Positions 1 through 4,280 of a stretch of 5,632 bases of DNA are shown one piece after another; positions within the stretch are counted from its first letter, which is position 1; each line of letters starts with the position of its first letter. The stretch comes from Peptococcaceae bacterium (GTDB lineage Bacteria; Bacillota; Desulfotomaculia; Desulfotomaculales; UBA12532): NCBI GenBank assembly GCA_003445475.1, contig DMDP01000176.1, positions 1 through 5,632 of the forward strand, given 5' to 3'. The notes under the pieces are model-generated. The model saw only the letters and a list, made by a program, of their open reading frames with translations, was not told the origin of the DNA and did no database searches. A program made the translations under genes and the position numbers.

Positions 1-741
1 GCCAAGATGTCCAAGTCGAAGGGGAACGTGGTCAGTCCCGAGGACATTATGGCCCGTTACGGGGCCGACACCAGCCGGCTATTCATCCTGTTTGCTGCCC
101 CGCCCGAAAGAGACCTCGAATGGTCGGACCAGGGGGTCGAAGGCTGCTACCGCTTCCTGCAACGGGTGTGGCGTCTGGTGAACGCGGTAGCGGACGAGGT
201 CAAAGACGCCCCGGCGGTGCCCACCAAGACAACGGGCGTCAACCTGGAGATGCGCCGGCTGGCGCACCGCACGGTATACCGGGTGACAAGGGATATCGAG
301 GAGCGCTTCGGCTTTAACACCGCCATCAGCGCCATTATGGAGCTGGTCAACGGTATGTACCAGTTTATCGATCGCGTCCCGCCGGTGGACCGCGACCCGG
401 CGGTAACCAAAGAAGCGATCGAAAAGCTGTTGCTGCTGCTGGCGCCGTTTGCTCCCTTTATCGCGGAGGAGCTGTGGGAGCGCACGGGCCATGCGGAAAG
501 CATCCACAAGCAGCCGTGGCCCGCCTACGAGGAGGCGCTGCTCCAAGAGGAGCACGTGACCATCGTGGTCCAGATCAACGGGCGCGTGCGGGACCGGATG
601 GTGGTGCCCGCCGATCTGGCCCCCGAGGACATGCAGCAGGCGGTCCTCGAGCAGCCCCGCGTGCAGAAACTCATCGCGGGGAAGAAGATTGTAAAGATTG
701 TACCCGTGCCCAAGAAGCTGGTTAACATTGTCGTTCGGTAA
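1..741 (+). CDS. leuS: Leucyl-tRNA synthetase, C-terminal part (5' end outside window)
   Basis: This is the 3' end of leuS, the cytoplasmic class I synthetase that charges tRNA-Leu. The frame is open from base 1, and the window begins on the KMSKS loop (A-K-M-S-K-S-K-G-N-V-V), the ATP-binding signature that closes the catalytic core. After it come the helical anticodon-binding domain (FLQRVWRLV, then a helix-rich stretch to LLLLAPFAPFIAEELWE, typical of LeuRS) and the small C-terminal domain (VVQINGRVRDR, then IVPVPKKLVNIVVR). About 246 codons are present of a protein usually near 820 residues, so about two thirds lie upstream. The frame is intact and ends at TAA, with a strong terminator about 40 nt later, so leuS is the last gene of its transcript. 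The ATG at position 7 is internal and not a start. Identification is very secure. Confidence 0.97.
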   Translation, partial: AKMSKSKGNVVSPEDIMARYGADTSRLFILFAAPPERDLEWSDQGVEGCYRFLQRVWRLVNAVADEVKDAPAVPTKTTGVNLEMRRLAHRTVYRVTRDIEERFGFNTAISAIMELVNGMYQFIDRVPPVDRDPAVTKEAIEKLLLLLAPFAPFIAEELWERTGHAESIHKQPWPAYEEALLQEEHVTIVVQINGRVRDRMVVPADLAPEDMQQAVLEQPRVQKLIAGKKIVKIVPVPKKLVNIVVR

Positions 742-783
742 AATCAGAAGCATTCGGTAATAGACTGTAGTACAAGGGTGTGG

Positions 784-840
784 AAAGTACCACCGGCGCC
801 TCGACGGCGGTTGACCGTATTGAGGGCCGGTGGTACTTTT
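784..840 (+). terminator. Intrinsic terminator of leuS
   Basis: A perfect 14-bp stem (784-797 pairing with 826-839, core GTACCACCGGC/GCCGGTGGTAC) is extended by a further CCTC/GAGG pairing (799-802 with 822-825). It ends in TTTT. It sits 42 nt after the leuS stop and 69 nt before the next start, so it separates the two transcripts. The arms also carry AAA on the left, so it may work for both strands. Confidence 0.85.
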
Positions 841-908
841 GTCTCAGAAAGTAATTGTGCTAACGTTCACAAACCACCCTCGATGCCTTCTTTAAAGGGG
901 GTAATAGA

Positions 909-1253
909 ATGGTGCGCGAAGTGAGGTATTGTTTCTGGGGCAAGCTGAACGTGGGGGGGAGCGTTTACGACCGGGATGTGGTGCTGATGGGCGATGAGGT
1001 TGCTCCCTGGCCGCGGGAAAAGTCGCACGTGGTTTCGACGCGTGACCTGGAAAGGGTGTTGCAGTACAGGCCCGAACTGCTGATTTTCGGCACCGGCTTC
1101 GGCGAGCGGATGGAGGTGCCCGAAGAGGTGCAGAGGACGCTTACAGCGCGGGGAATTTCGACGCTTGTGCTGCCGACGCAGCAAGCCTGTATACATTACA
1201 ACCATCACCTCGGGCGACGTAAGGTTGCCGCATGTCTGCACCTCTTCTGCTAG
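909..1253 (+). CDS. Mth938-like (DUF498) domain protein, first tandem copy
   Basis: A 114-residue protein of the Mth938/DUF498 fold family, related to the archaeal protein Mth938 and to eukaryotic AAMDC and NDUFAF3; the biochemical role in bacteria is not established. Family marks visible are the N-terminal VYDRDVVL strand, the central LLIFGTGFGERMEVPEEV segment (the family's G-T-G turn), the RGISTLVLPT strand and the C-terminal VAACLHLFC tail, close to the usual family ending. Length fits a single-domain member. The ATG at 909 follows a GGGGGT ribosome site at about 7 nt. The gene lies between the leuS terminator and a paralogue 36 nt downstream, so the two are probably co-transcribed. No transmembrane segment or signal peptide is visible. 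Family assignment is firm; function is unknown. Confidence 0.88.
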   Translation: MVREVRYCFWGKLNVGGSVYDRDVVLMGDEVAPWPREKSHVVSTRDLERVLQYRPELLIFGTGFGERMEVPEEVQRTLTARGISTLVLPTQQACIHYNHHLGRRKVAACLHLFC

Positions 1254-1289
1254 TGATTTTTAGTACAAAGGATCAGGGGGAGCGTCGCG

Positions 1290-1628
1290 GTGTTCGGGAT
1301 AAGGTATTGCCTTCCGGGGGAAGTAGGAGTCGGGCCGAGCGTATACCGCAGCGACGTGATCGTTTTCCCGGAACGGGTGGCGCCCTGGAACCGGCGGCAT
1401 AGAGAGGCCGTAACGACCGAAGACATCGACGAAGTGGTGCGGTACGAACCGGATCTGGTAATTTTCGGGAACGGTTTTGCGCAGCGTGTCGAGGTGAAGG
1501 CGGAGGTGCGCGATTACCTGCGCAAGCGGGGAATAAGGTTTGTCATATTCCCCACCCCGCGCGCGTCCAAGATTTTCAACCGGCACCTTGGGGCCGGCCG
1601 GATTGCCGCATGCCTGGCCGTGACGTAG
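1290..1628 (+). CDS. Mth938-like (DUF498) domain protein, second tandem copy
   Basis: A 112-residue paralogue of the preceding gene. The shared landmarks fall in the same order: IRYC near the start, SVY..DV at about residue 18, VAPW at about residue 31, the glycine turn LVIFGNGFAQRVEV in the middle, RGI...FPTP, then a HLG...AACL tail. The G-T-G of copy one is G-N-G here. The start is GTG at 1290 behind a GGGGGAG ribosome site about 8 nt upstream. It ends at TAG and is followed by two hairpins, the second a strong terminator, so genes 909-1253 and 1290-1628 form a likely two-gene operon. The pair probably arose by local duplication, since divergence is substantial but the frame is intact. Whether the two proteins form a heteromer is not visible from sequence. 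Confidence 0.87.
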   Translation: MFGIRYCLPGEVGVGPSVYRSDVIVFPERVAPWNRRHREAVTTEDIDEVVRYEPDLVIFGNGFAQRVEVKAEVRDYLRKRGIRFVIFPTPRASKIFNRHLGAGRIAACLAVT

Positions 1629-1647
1629 GAAAGTAGAGCAAAAATAC

Positions 1648-1669
1648 CGCCGGCCCCGCCGGGCCGGCG
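1648..1669 (+). other. GC-rich hairpin downstream of the Mth938 pair
   Basis: A perfect 9-bp stem (CGCCGGCCC at 1648-1656 with GGGCCGGCG at 1661-1669) has a 4-nt loop and no T-run after it. It stands 15 nt before a canonical terminator. It could stabilise the 3' end of the message or help termination. Confidence 0.6.
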
Positions 1670-1684
1670 TGGCCATAAATCGTT

Positions 1685-1712
1685 GGGGCGGGTTCTTCCC
1701 GCCCCGTTTTTT
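1685..1712 (+). terminator. Intrinsic terminator of the Mth938 operon
   Basis: A perfect 8-bp stem GGGGCGGG/CCCGCCCC (1685-1692 with 1698-1705) has a 5-nt TTCTT loop and is followed by GTTTTTT. This is a canonical rho-independent terminator. It separates the Mth938 pair from the regulator gene starting at 1837. Confidence 0.9.
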
Positions 1713-1736
1713 AACTAATGACATTTTTGCCGAATT

Positions 1737-1773
1737 GGCAGGAACCATCTACCGGGGACGTCGAATATACAAT
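1737..1773 (+). promoter_or_regulatory. Sigma-H-like promoter motif ahead of the ModE-type gene
   Basis: GGCAGGA (1737-1743) and CGTCGAAT (1759-1766) give AGGA and GAAT cores separated by 19 nt. This resembles the Bacillus sigma-H consensus (RnAGGAwWW, 11-12 nt, RnnGAAT), which puts 17-18 nt between the cores, so the spacing here is one base long. A second copy of the pattern occurs at 4459-4486. The motif lies about 70 nt upstream of the regulator start and just after a terminator, which is where a promoter is expected. Assignment is by pattern only. Confidence 0.4.
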
Positions 1774-1836
1774 ATTTGTGCTACTGCTACCTGCAGTGGT
1801 TCTTCCTACCGAGGAAAGTCCTGGGAGGTAAGGGTC

Positions 1837-2244
1837 GTGAGGGTTTCTTACAAAATATGGCTCGAGACAAAAGAAGGGTTACCCTTGCTCGGCGATGGCA
1901 TTTTTTGTCTCCTGTGCGCCATCAATGAGACCTGCTCCCTGGCCGAAGCCGCGCGCCTGATGGGTATGTCGTACCGCCACGCGTGGGGGAAAATCCGCCG
2001 CGCGGAGGGCAACCTCGGGTGCAAATTGATCGTCACACACAGTGGAGGCCCTAAAGGCGGTAGTACGGTGTTGACCCTGGAGGGACACCGGCTGGTGAAG
2101 CAGTACGCCGCCTTCCGCGCCGACGTAAACCGGGCCATCCACGCGCTCTTTCTCCAGCACTTCGGCTTCACGAAGACCGCCTCCTTGACACTGCCCGCTT
2201 TTTTGGCTAACATTAAAAGCGGTGCTGGTGTGGCTCAGCGGTAG
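1837..2244 (+). CDS. ModE-type winged-helix regulator, single domain, 3' end overlaps tRNA-Thr
   Basis: A 135-residue protein matching the N-terminal DNA-binding domain of ModE (LysR-like winged helix): LLGDGIF..L at about residues 15-24, then the helix-turn-helix SLAEAARLMGMSYRHAWGKI and the wing with GGPKGGSTVLT..G. The C-terminal molybdate-binding (TOBE/MOP) domains are absent, as in many short ModE-like proteins, so molybdate sensing is not assured. The GTG at 1837 is chosen because GGGAGGT sits 7 nt before it and homology begins there; the frame is open back to 1669, but that part crosses a terminator. After the usual family end near LFLQHFGF, the frame runs about 20 residues further through the tRNA promoter into the tRNA, stopping at TAG (2242-2244). 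The last six residues and the stop are therefore encoded by the tRNA gene. This tail looks acquired. Confidence 0.85.
   Translation: MRVSYKIWLETKEGLPLLGDGIFCLLCAINETCSLAEAARLMGMSYRHAWGKIRRAEGNLGCKLIVTHSGGPKGGSTVLTLEGHRLVKQYAAFRADVNRAIHALFLQHFGFTKTASLTLPAFLANIKSGAGVAQR
2185..2213 (+). promoter_or_regulatory. Sigma-A promoter of tRNA-Thr, inside the regulator gene
   Basis: TTGACA (2185-2190, perfect -35), a 17-nt spacer and TAACAT (2208-2213; 4 of 6 to TATAAT with the key T, A and last T kept). The predicted start, around 2219-2221, falls only a few bases before the tRNA 5' end at 2224. The promoter lies wholly in the 3' coding end of the ModE-type gene. Confidence 0.75.
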
Positions 2245-2298
2245 AGCAGCGCACTCGTAATGCGCAGGTCGTCGGTTCGAATCCGACCACCAGCTCCA
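2224..2298 (+). tRNA. tRNA-Thr (anticodon CGU)
   Basis: A complete 75-nt cloverleaf. The acceptor GCTGGTG pairs with CACCAGC (2224-2230 with 2288-2294). The D-stem is GCTC/GAGC. The anticodon stem GCGCA/TGCGC (2249-2253 with 2261-2265) holds loop CTCGTAA, giving CGT at 2256-2258, which reads ACG (Thr). The T-arm is GTCGG-TTCGAAT-CCGAC. CCA is encoded at 2296-2298. All stems are fully paired, so the gene appears functional. Its first 21 nt are also the last codons and stop of the upstream regulator frame. Its 3' half is duplicated 682 nt downstream. Confidence 0.96.
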
Positions 2299-2317
2299 GG
2301 GAAACCAAGGCTTCCGG
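2261..2317 (+). repeat. 57-nt direct repeat, copy 1 (tRNA-Thr 3' half; probable attachment site)
   Basis: This runs from the 3' strand of the anticodon stem through CCA into the left arm of the tRNA terminator. It matches 2943-2999 at 55 of 57 positions (C2283 is A2965; C2305 is T2987). The intact tRNA carries this copy, as expected for the end of an integrated element that restores the tRNA. Confidence 0.85.
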
Positions 2318-2339
2318 CGTTCGGGCCGGGGGCCATTTT
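2309..2339 (+). terminator. Intrinsic terminator of tRNA-Thr
   Basis: A 10-bp stem (GGCTTCCGGC at 2309-2318 with GCCGGGGGCC at 2325-2334, two G-U pairs) has a 6-nt loop and is followed by ATTTT. It begins 10 nt after the tRNA CCA. Confidence 0.75.
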
Positions 2340-2477
2340 GTCAATTGGTGCGTTCGCTAACGATCCACCAGTGAAGGCGGGGGTTAGGAGTATGCCGGCT
2401 TAAGTGCCGGGAAGGTTTCTTCGCCCTGCGGTGAATAATGAATTGCCCGAGACACATATTCTGTGAAGGGTGAAAAT

Positions 2478-2705
2478 ATGGCCAGTTTTATCGTCTATCT
2501 TGAACCGGCGGAAGAAGGGGGGTATATTGTTTCCGTGCCCGCCCTGCCCGGCTGTGTAACCCAGGGGGAGACCAGGGAGGAGGCGCTGGCAATGGTCGAA
2601 GACGCCATCCGCGGGTATATTGAAAGCCTGAAAAAGCACGGAGAGCCTTTGCCCTTCGGCTTTGAGAAGGCTGAAGTGAAAACCATTACCGTGGACGTGG
2701 CGTAA
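2478..2705 (+). CDS. hicB: HicB-family antitoxin (first hicBA pair)
   Basis: A 75-residue antitoxin of the HicB type, which binds and neutralises the HicA mRNA interferase and usually represses its own operon. The partial RNase H-like fold is clear: FIVYLEP at the start, GGYIVSVPALPGCVTQG (the family's V-P-x-L-P-G-C-x-T-x-G signature), EALAMVEDAIRGYIESL, then PLP and a short C-terminal strand. No separate C-terminal helix-turn-helix domain is present, so any DNA binding must come from elsewhere. The ATG at 2478 follows AGGGTG by 5 nt; an in-frame GTG at 2463 lacks as good a site. hicA starts 3 nt after the stop, so the pair is translationally coupled. The order hicB-hicA is one of the two known. 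The pair lies between two tRNA-derived repeats. A related copy is at 5382. Confidence 0.9.
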   Translation: MASFIVYLEPAEEGGYIVSVPALPGCVTQGETREEALAMVEDAIRGYIESLKKHGEPLPFGFEKAEVKTITVDVA

Positions 2706-2708
2706 ATC

Positions 2709-2930
2709 GTGAAACTGCCGGTATTGAAGGCAAAAGATGTCATCGCAACCCTTGAGAAACTAGGGTTTCAAGTGGATCACGTCACCGGCAGCCACTACAT
2801 TATGCGCCATCCTGACGGCCGCCGGGCGGTGGTTCCTTGCCACGCGAACAAGGACGTTAAACAGGGCGTGCTACGCTCGATTATAAGGCAGGCGGGGATC
2901 AACCTGGAAGAGTTTAAAAAGCTGGTTTAA
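2709..2930 (+). CDS. hicA: HicA-family toxin, mRNA interferase (first hicBA pair)
   Basis: A 73-residue HicA toxin with a double-stranded-RNA-binding-like fold that cleaves mRNA and arrests translation. Visible marks are the N-terminal LKAKDVIATLEKLGF helix, the catalytic-histidine motif GSHYIMRHPDGR (the histidine of G-S-H is the family's active residue), the VVPCH strand, and the C-terminal GVLRSIIRQAGI helix. All are intact, so the toxin is predicted active. It starts with GTG at 2709, three bases after the hicB stop and without a strong ribosome site of its own, in line with coupled, lower translation than the antitoxin. The frame ends 12 nt before the second tRNA-derived repeat, so the pair nearly fills the inserted segment. 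HicBA pairs commonly travel on mobile elements, and here no integrase accompanies it. Confidence 0.92.
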   Translation: MKLPVLKAKDVIATLEKLGFQVDHVTGSHYIMRHPDGRRAVVPCHANKDVKQGVLRSIIRQAGINLEEFKKLV

Positions 2931-2942
2931 CGCCGCTTGTCG

Positions 2943-2999
2943 TGCGCAGGTCGTCGGTTCGAATACGACCACCAGCTCCAGGGAAATCAAGGCTTCCGG
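2943..2999 (+). repeat. 57-nt direct repeat, copy 2 (orphan tRNA-Thr 3' fragment)
   Basis: This duplicates 2261-2317 with two mismatches. It holds the tRNA 3' part to CCA (2978-2980) without acceptor 5' strand, D-arm or anticodon, so it cannot make a tRNA. One mismatch (A2965) breaks the innermost T-stem pair, fitting a copy no longer under selection. In a standard tRNA-site integration this is the displaced original 3' end (attR-like). Confidence 0.85.
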
Positions 3000-3020
3000 G
3001 AATCGGCCCGGAGGCCTTTT
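2991..3020 (+). terminator. Intrinsic terminator after hicBA (copy of tRNA terminator)
   Basis: A 10-bp stem (GGCTTCCGGG at 2991-3000 with CCCGGAGGCC at 3007-3016) has a 6-nt loop and is followed directly by TTTT. It has the same architecture as 2309-2339 with changed arms that still pair. It would end the hicBA transcript. Confidence 0.75.
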
Positions 3021-3023
3021 CGT

Positions 3024-3092
3024 GTCATCGCGGCCGTGCGCCACCACCACGAAGACTACGACGGCGGCGGCTACCCCGACGGACTGGCGAGT
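3024..3092 (+). pseudogene. HD-GYP domain fragment
   Basis: About 23 codons in one frame read VIAAVRHHHEDYDGGGYPDG and then L-A. This matches the HHE-x-(Y/W)-D-G-x-G-Y-P-x-G-L signature of HD-GYP cyclic-di-GMP phosphodiesterases. Nothing before or after continues the domain: the fragment starts four bases after the T-run of the preceding terminator, and the frame soon loses similarity and stops. In intact enzymes these residues help build the metal site and the GYP loop, but a piece this short cannot be active. It is best read as debris of a larger gene joined to the tRNA-derived repeat by a rearrangement. The frame is technically open from 2937, within the repeat, but that lead-in is not domain sequence. 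Confidence 0.6.
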
Positions 3093-3309
3093 CCGGGCCA
3101 GGTTACCCCGTGTTCCTTCTGCTCGTAGCTGAAGAATGTTTGCCAGCGTTTCTTCTCCTCTTCCAGTTTGGCGAACCATTCCTGGACACCACCCTGTAGA
3201 TGGCCCGGTTCAGCTCCTCCTTTGCTTCGTTTAGCGGTCGCAGCCGGAGCGCATTTGCAGCGTTTTGCAGGTGGTGAGAACTCGGTATCATCTTACAGTG
3301 GCTTGACAC
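3071..3309 (-). pseudogene. Possible frameshifted gene remnant, minus strand, unrecognised
   Basis: On the minus strand, one frame from about 3309 to 3195 reads like a helical protein (NAANALRLRPLNEAKEELNRAIYRVV). A second frame then continues plausibly to a stop at 3071-3073 (VQEWFAKLEEEKKRW, then QTFFSYEQKEHGV). Joining them needs one frameshift near 3195. The charged, coiled-coil-like composition in both halves suggests a real but broken gene. I do not recognise the family. It may also be chance, since the region is otherwise non-coding. The plus strand here holds the HD-GYP scrap and the upstream region of the RelB-like gene. Confidence 0.25.
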
Positions 3310-3330
3310 GATCGGCGGCTAGAAAAGTAG

Positions 3331-3359
3331 TGGTAATTGTGCTCGTGAGCGGTTATAAT
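3331..3359 (+). promoter_or_regulatory. Candidate promoter of the RelBE-like pair
   Basis: TATAAT at 3354-3359 is a perfect -10 box 18 nt before the antitoxin GTG. The sequence 17 nt upstream (TGGTAA) is a poor -35. An inverted GCTC-GT-GAGC (3341-3350) lies just upstream of the -10 and could be part of an operator, since such antitoxins often repress their own promoter. Pattern evidence only. Confidence 0.35.
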
Positions 3360-3377
3360 GGCCTTGGGGTGATTACC

Positions 3378-3587
3378 GTGGCAGTAGCACGCGAGCATGT
3401 GAAAGCCCTCATCGACCGGCTGACCGACGAGCAGGTACAGGCTCTTTGGGTTATTCTGGAATCTATAGCCTGGCCTACAGAGGAGATTACCCCAGAGGAA
3501 GCTGCGGAACTCGAAGAAGCAAGGGCTGAAATAAAGGCCGGCAAGGGCGCTAAAGCCGAGGATGTCTGGCGTGAGCTGGGAATTTGA
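3378..3587 (+). CDS. RelB-like antitoxin
   Basis: A 69-residue acidic protein of the short antitoxin type encoded just before RelE/ParE toxins. The N-terminal part (REHVKALIDRLTDEQVQALWVILESI) is the dimerising and DNA-contacting half seen in such antitoxins. The C-terminal part (TPEEAAELEEARAEIKAGKG, then VWRELGI) is the charged, toxin-wrapping tail. The GTG at 3378 is preferred because GGGGTGAT lies about 5 nt upstream and similarity starts there; the frame is open back to 3168, but that part is not protein-like. Its 3' end overlaps the toxin start by 17-26 nt, a usual coupled arrangement. The antitoxin frame is intact although the toxin is frameshifted, the order of loss expected if the toxin is harmful. 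The family assignment rests on pattern and context. Confidence 0.75.
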   Translation: MAVAREHVKALIDRLTDEQVQALWVILESIAWPTEEITPEEAAELEEARAEIKAGKGAKAEDVWRELGI

Positions 3588-3839
3588 GATTGTATTCTCA
3601 CCCCGGGCCACGCGAGATCTAAAGGCGCTGGAAAAAAGCATTCAAATTCGTATCAAGAACGCCGTCACCGGATTGGCCTTCTTCCCGCCGAAGGGCGATG
3701 TAATCAAGCTCAAAGGCGGCCAGGGGGGCGAGTTGCGGCAAGAGTGGGTGACTGGCGGGTAACGTTTGAGTACGTGTTTGAGGAGAGGCAAGTCTACATA
3801 CTTGCCATTAAACACCGTAGGGAAGCCTACCGCAGGTAG
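3571..3839 (+). pseudogene. RelE/ParE-family toxin, frameshifted
   Basis: A RelE-type ribosome-dependent mRNA interferase broken in its second half. The first part (WEFEIVFSPRATRDLKALEK, IQIRIKNAV, then KLKGG) is the family's N-terminal strand, helices and K-L-K-G hinge. The matching second part (RVGDWRVTFEYVFEERQVYI, then LAIKHRREAYRR) is in the next frame, from about 3738 to the TAG at 3837-3839. A single missing base between about 3721 and 3740 restores an 88-90-residue toxin. A run of six G (3723-3728) lies in that interval and is a natural slip site. As sequenced, translation stops at 3760-3762 and lacks the catalytic C-terminal strands. GTG 3571 is the likelier start (GAGGAT 7 nt upstream); ATG 3562 is the alternative. 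The lesion could be a real mutation, phase variation or a sequencing error. Confidence 0.8.
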
Positions 3840-3844
3840 AGTTT

Positions 3845-3880
3845 GAGAGCGGCCCAAATCAATCGGGCCGCTTCTCATTT
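3845..3880 (+). terminator. Probable terminator after the RelBE-like pair
   Basis: Stem GCGGCCC/GGGCCGC (3849-3855 with 3865-3871) is extended by GAGA/TCTC with one bulged base, has a 9-nt loop, and is followed by ATTT. It begins 5 nt after the toxin's restored stop. The T-run is short, so termination may be weak. Confidence 0.6.
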
Positions 3881-3961
3881 CCACGGTCACCTGGCCCAAA
3901 CCAAGACTATTAGGAGGGAGGGAGGTGTTGGGGCGGGCCGGTAAAGGCCCATCCCGCTGTG

Positions 3962-4185
3962 ATGAACGCCGAAAAAGCGAGAGAAGCGTTGCACCGGTTG
4001 CTCAAAATGTTCGAGTCCGGCAATCTACTGAATGCCGTCGCCCAGACCCTATGAAACCAAAACCTGAGTGCGAGCGGCCCTGCGACAGGTGGAGCCCGGG
4101 CAACCGGCTGCTGTTGGCTGCCGGGACGGAGGACGCGCGGGGCTACCGGCAGTGGCAGGAAGTTGGCCGGGATAAAAGCCGGTAG
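3962..4185 (+). pseudogene. ArdC-like antirestriction protein, frameshifted and truncated
   Basis: Two adjoining frames resemble the N-terminus of ArdC-type proteins, which are carried by plasmids and conjugative elements; the N-terminal domain binds single-stranded DNA. Frame one (3962-4054) reads MNAEKAREALHRLLKMFESG and ends AVAQTL-stop. Frame two reads CDRWSPGNRLLLAAGTEDAR and then GYRQWQEVGR, the conserved S-x-G-N / G-T-x-D-A-R / Q-W-x-x-V-G core, and stops at 4183-4185. One missing base near 4050 would fuse them. The stop of frame one and an ATG of frame two overlap as ATGA (4051-4054), so coupled re-initiation is possible though not expected for the family. The remainder of the DNA-binding domain and the metallopeptidase-like C-terminal domain are gone. 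A GGAGGGAGGGAGG stretch (3912-3925) lies too far upstream to serve ATG 3962. Confidence 0.65.
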
Positions 4186-4226
4186 TGGGTGTGGTTGCTG
4201 TAGTCATCGCAAGATCCCCTCCAGTC

Positions 4227-4278
4227 CCCTTCCTGCCGGTCCCGGGGGTGACCGTGGCAGCCGGCAAGGAGGGCTTTT
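4227..4278 (+). terminator. Large terminator-like hairpin
   Basis: Arms 4227-4239 (CCCTTCCTGCCGG) and 4261-4273 (CCGGCAAGGAGGG) pair over 13 positions, with one G-U pair and one mismatch. They enclose a 21-nt GC-rich loop and are followed by CTTTT. It could terminate transcription from the ArdC-like remnant about 40 nt upstream. Confidence 0.55.
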
Positions 4279-4280
4279 AA

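Noticed and set aside
79..753. A 224-codon minus-strand frame opposite leuS.
   Set aside because: It is the antisense shadow of a secure leuS coding sequence.
1811..1821. GAGGAAAGTCC, identical to a conserved stretch near the 5' end of bacterial RNase P RNA.
   Set aside because: The remaining conserved RNase P elements are not found and a protein-coding gene begins 16 nt later; an 11-nt match is chance.
1669..1836. Upstream extension of the ModE-type gene to 1669.
   Set aside because: It would translate a strong terminator and a promoter-like motif; homology and ribosome site both point to GTG 1837.
2395..2410. CCGGC-TTAAGT-GCCGG inverted repeat upstream of hicB, as a HicB operator or terminator.
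   Set aside because: Five base pairs without a T-run or flanking promoter is too little; it may be a chance palindrome in GC-rich DNA.
3335..3359. AATTGTGCTCGTGAGCGGTTATAAT resembles parts of the lac operator (shared GTGAGCGG).
   Set aside because: The symmetry and spacing of the lac operator are absent and no LacI-type gene is present; the TATAAT is better explained as a -10 box.
3303..3359. TTGACA at 3303-3308 with TATAAT at 3354-3359 as one promoter.
   Set aside because: The spacer is 45 nt, far from 16-18 nt, so the two boxes cannot form one promoter.
3168..3377. Upstream extension of the RelB-like antitoxin to 3168.
   Set aside because: The added 70 residues are not protein-like and would include the TATAAT box; GTG 3378 has a proper ribosome site.
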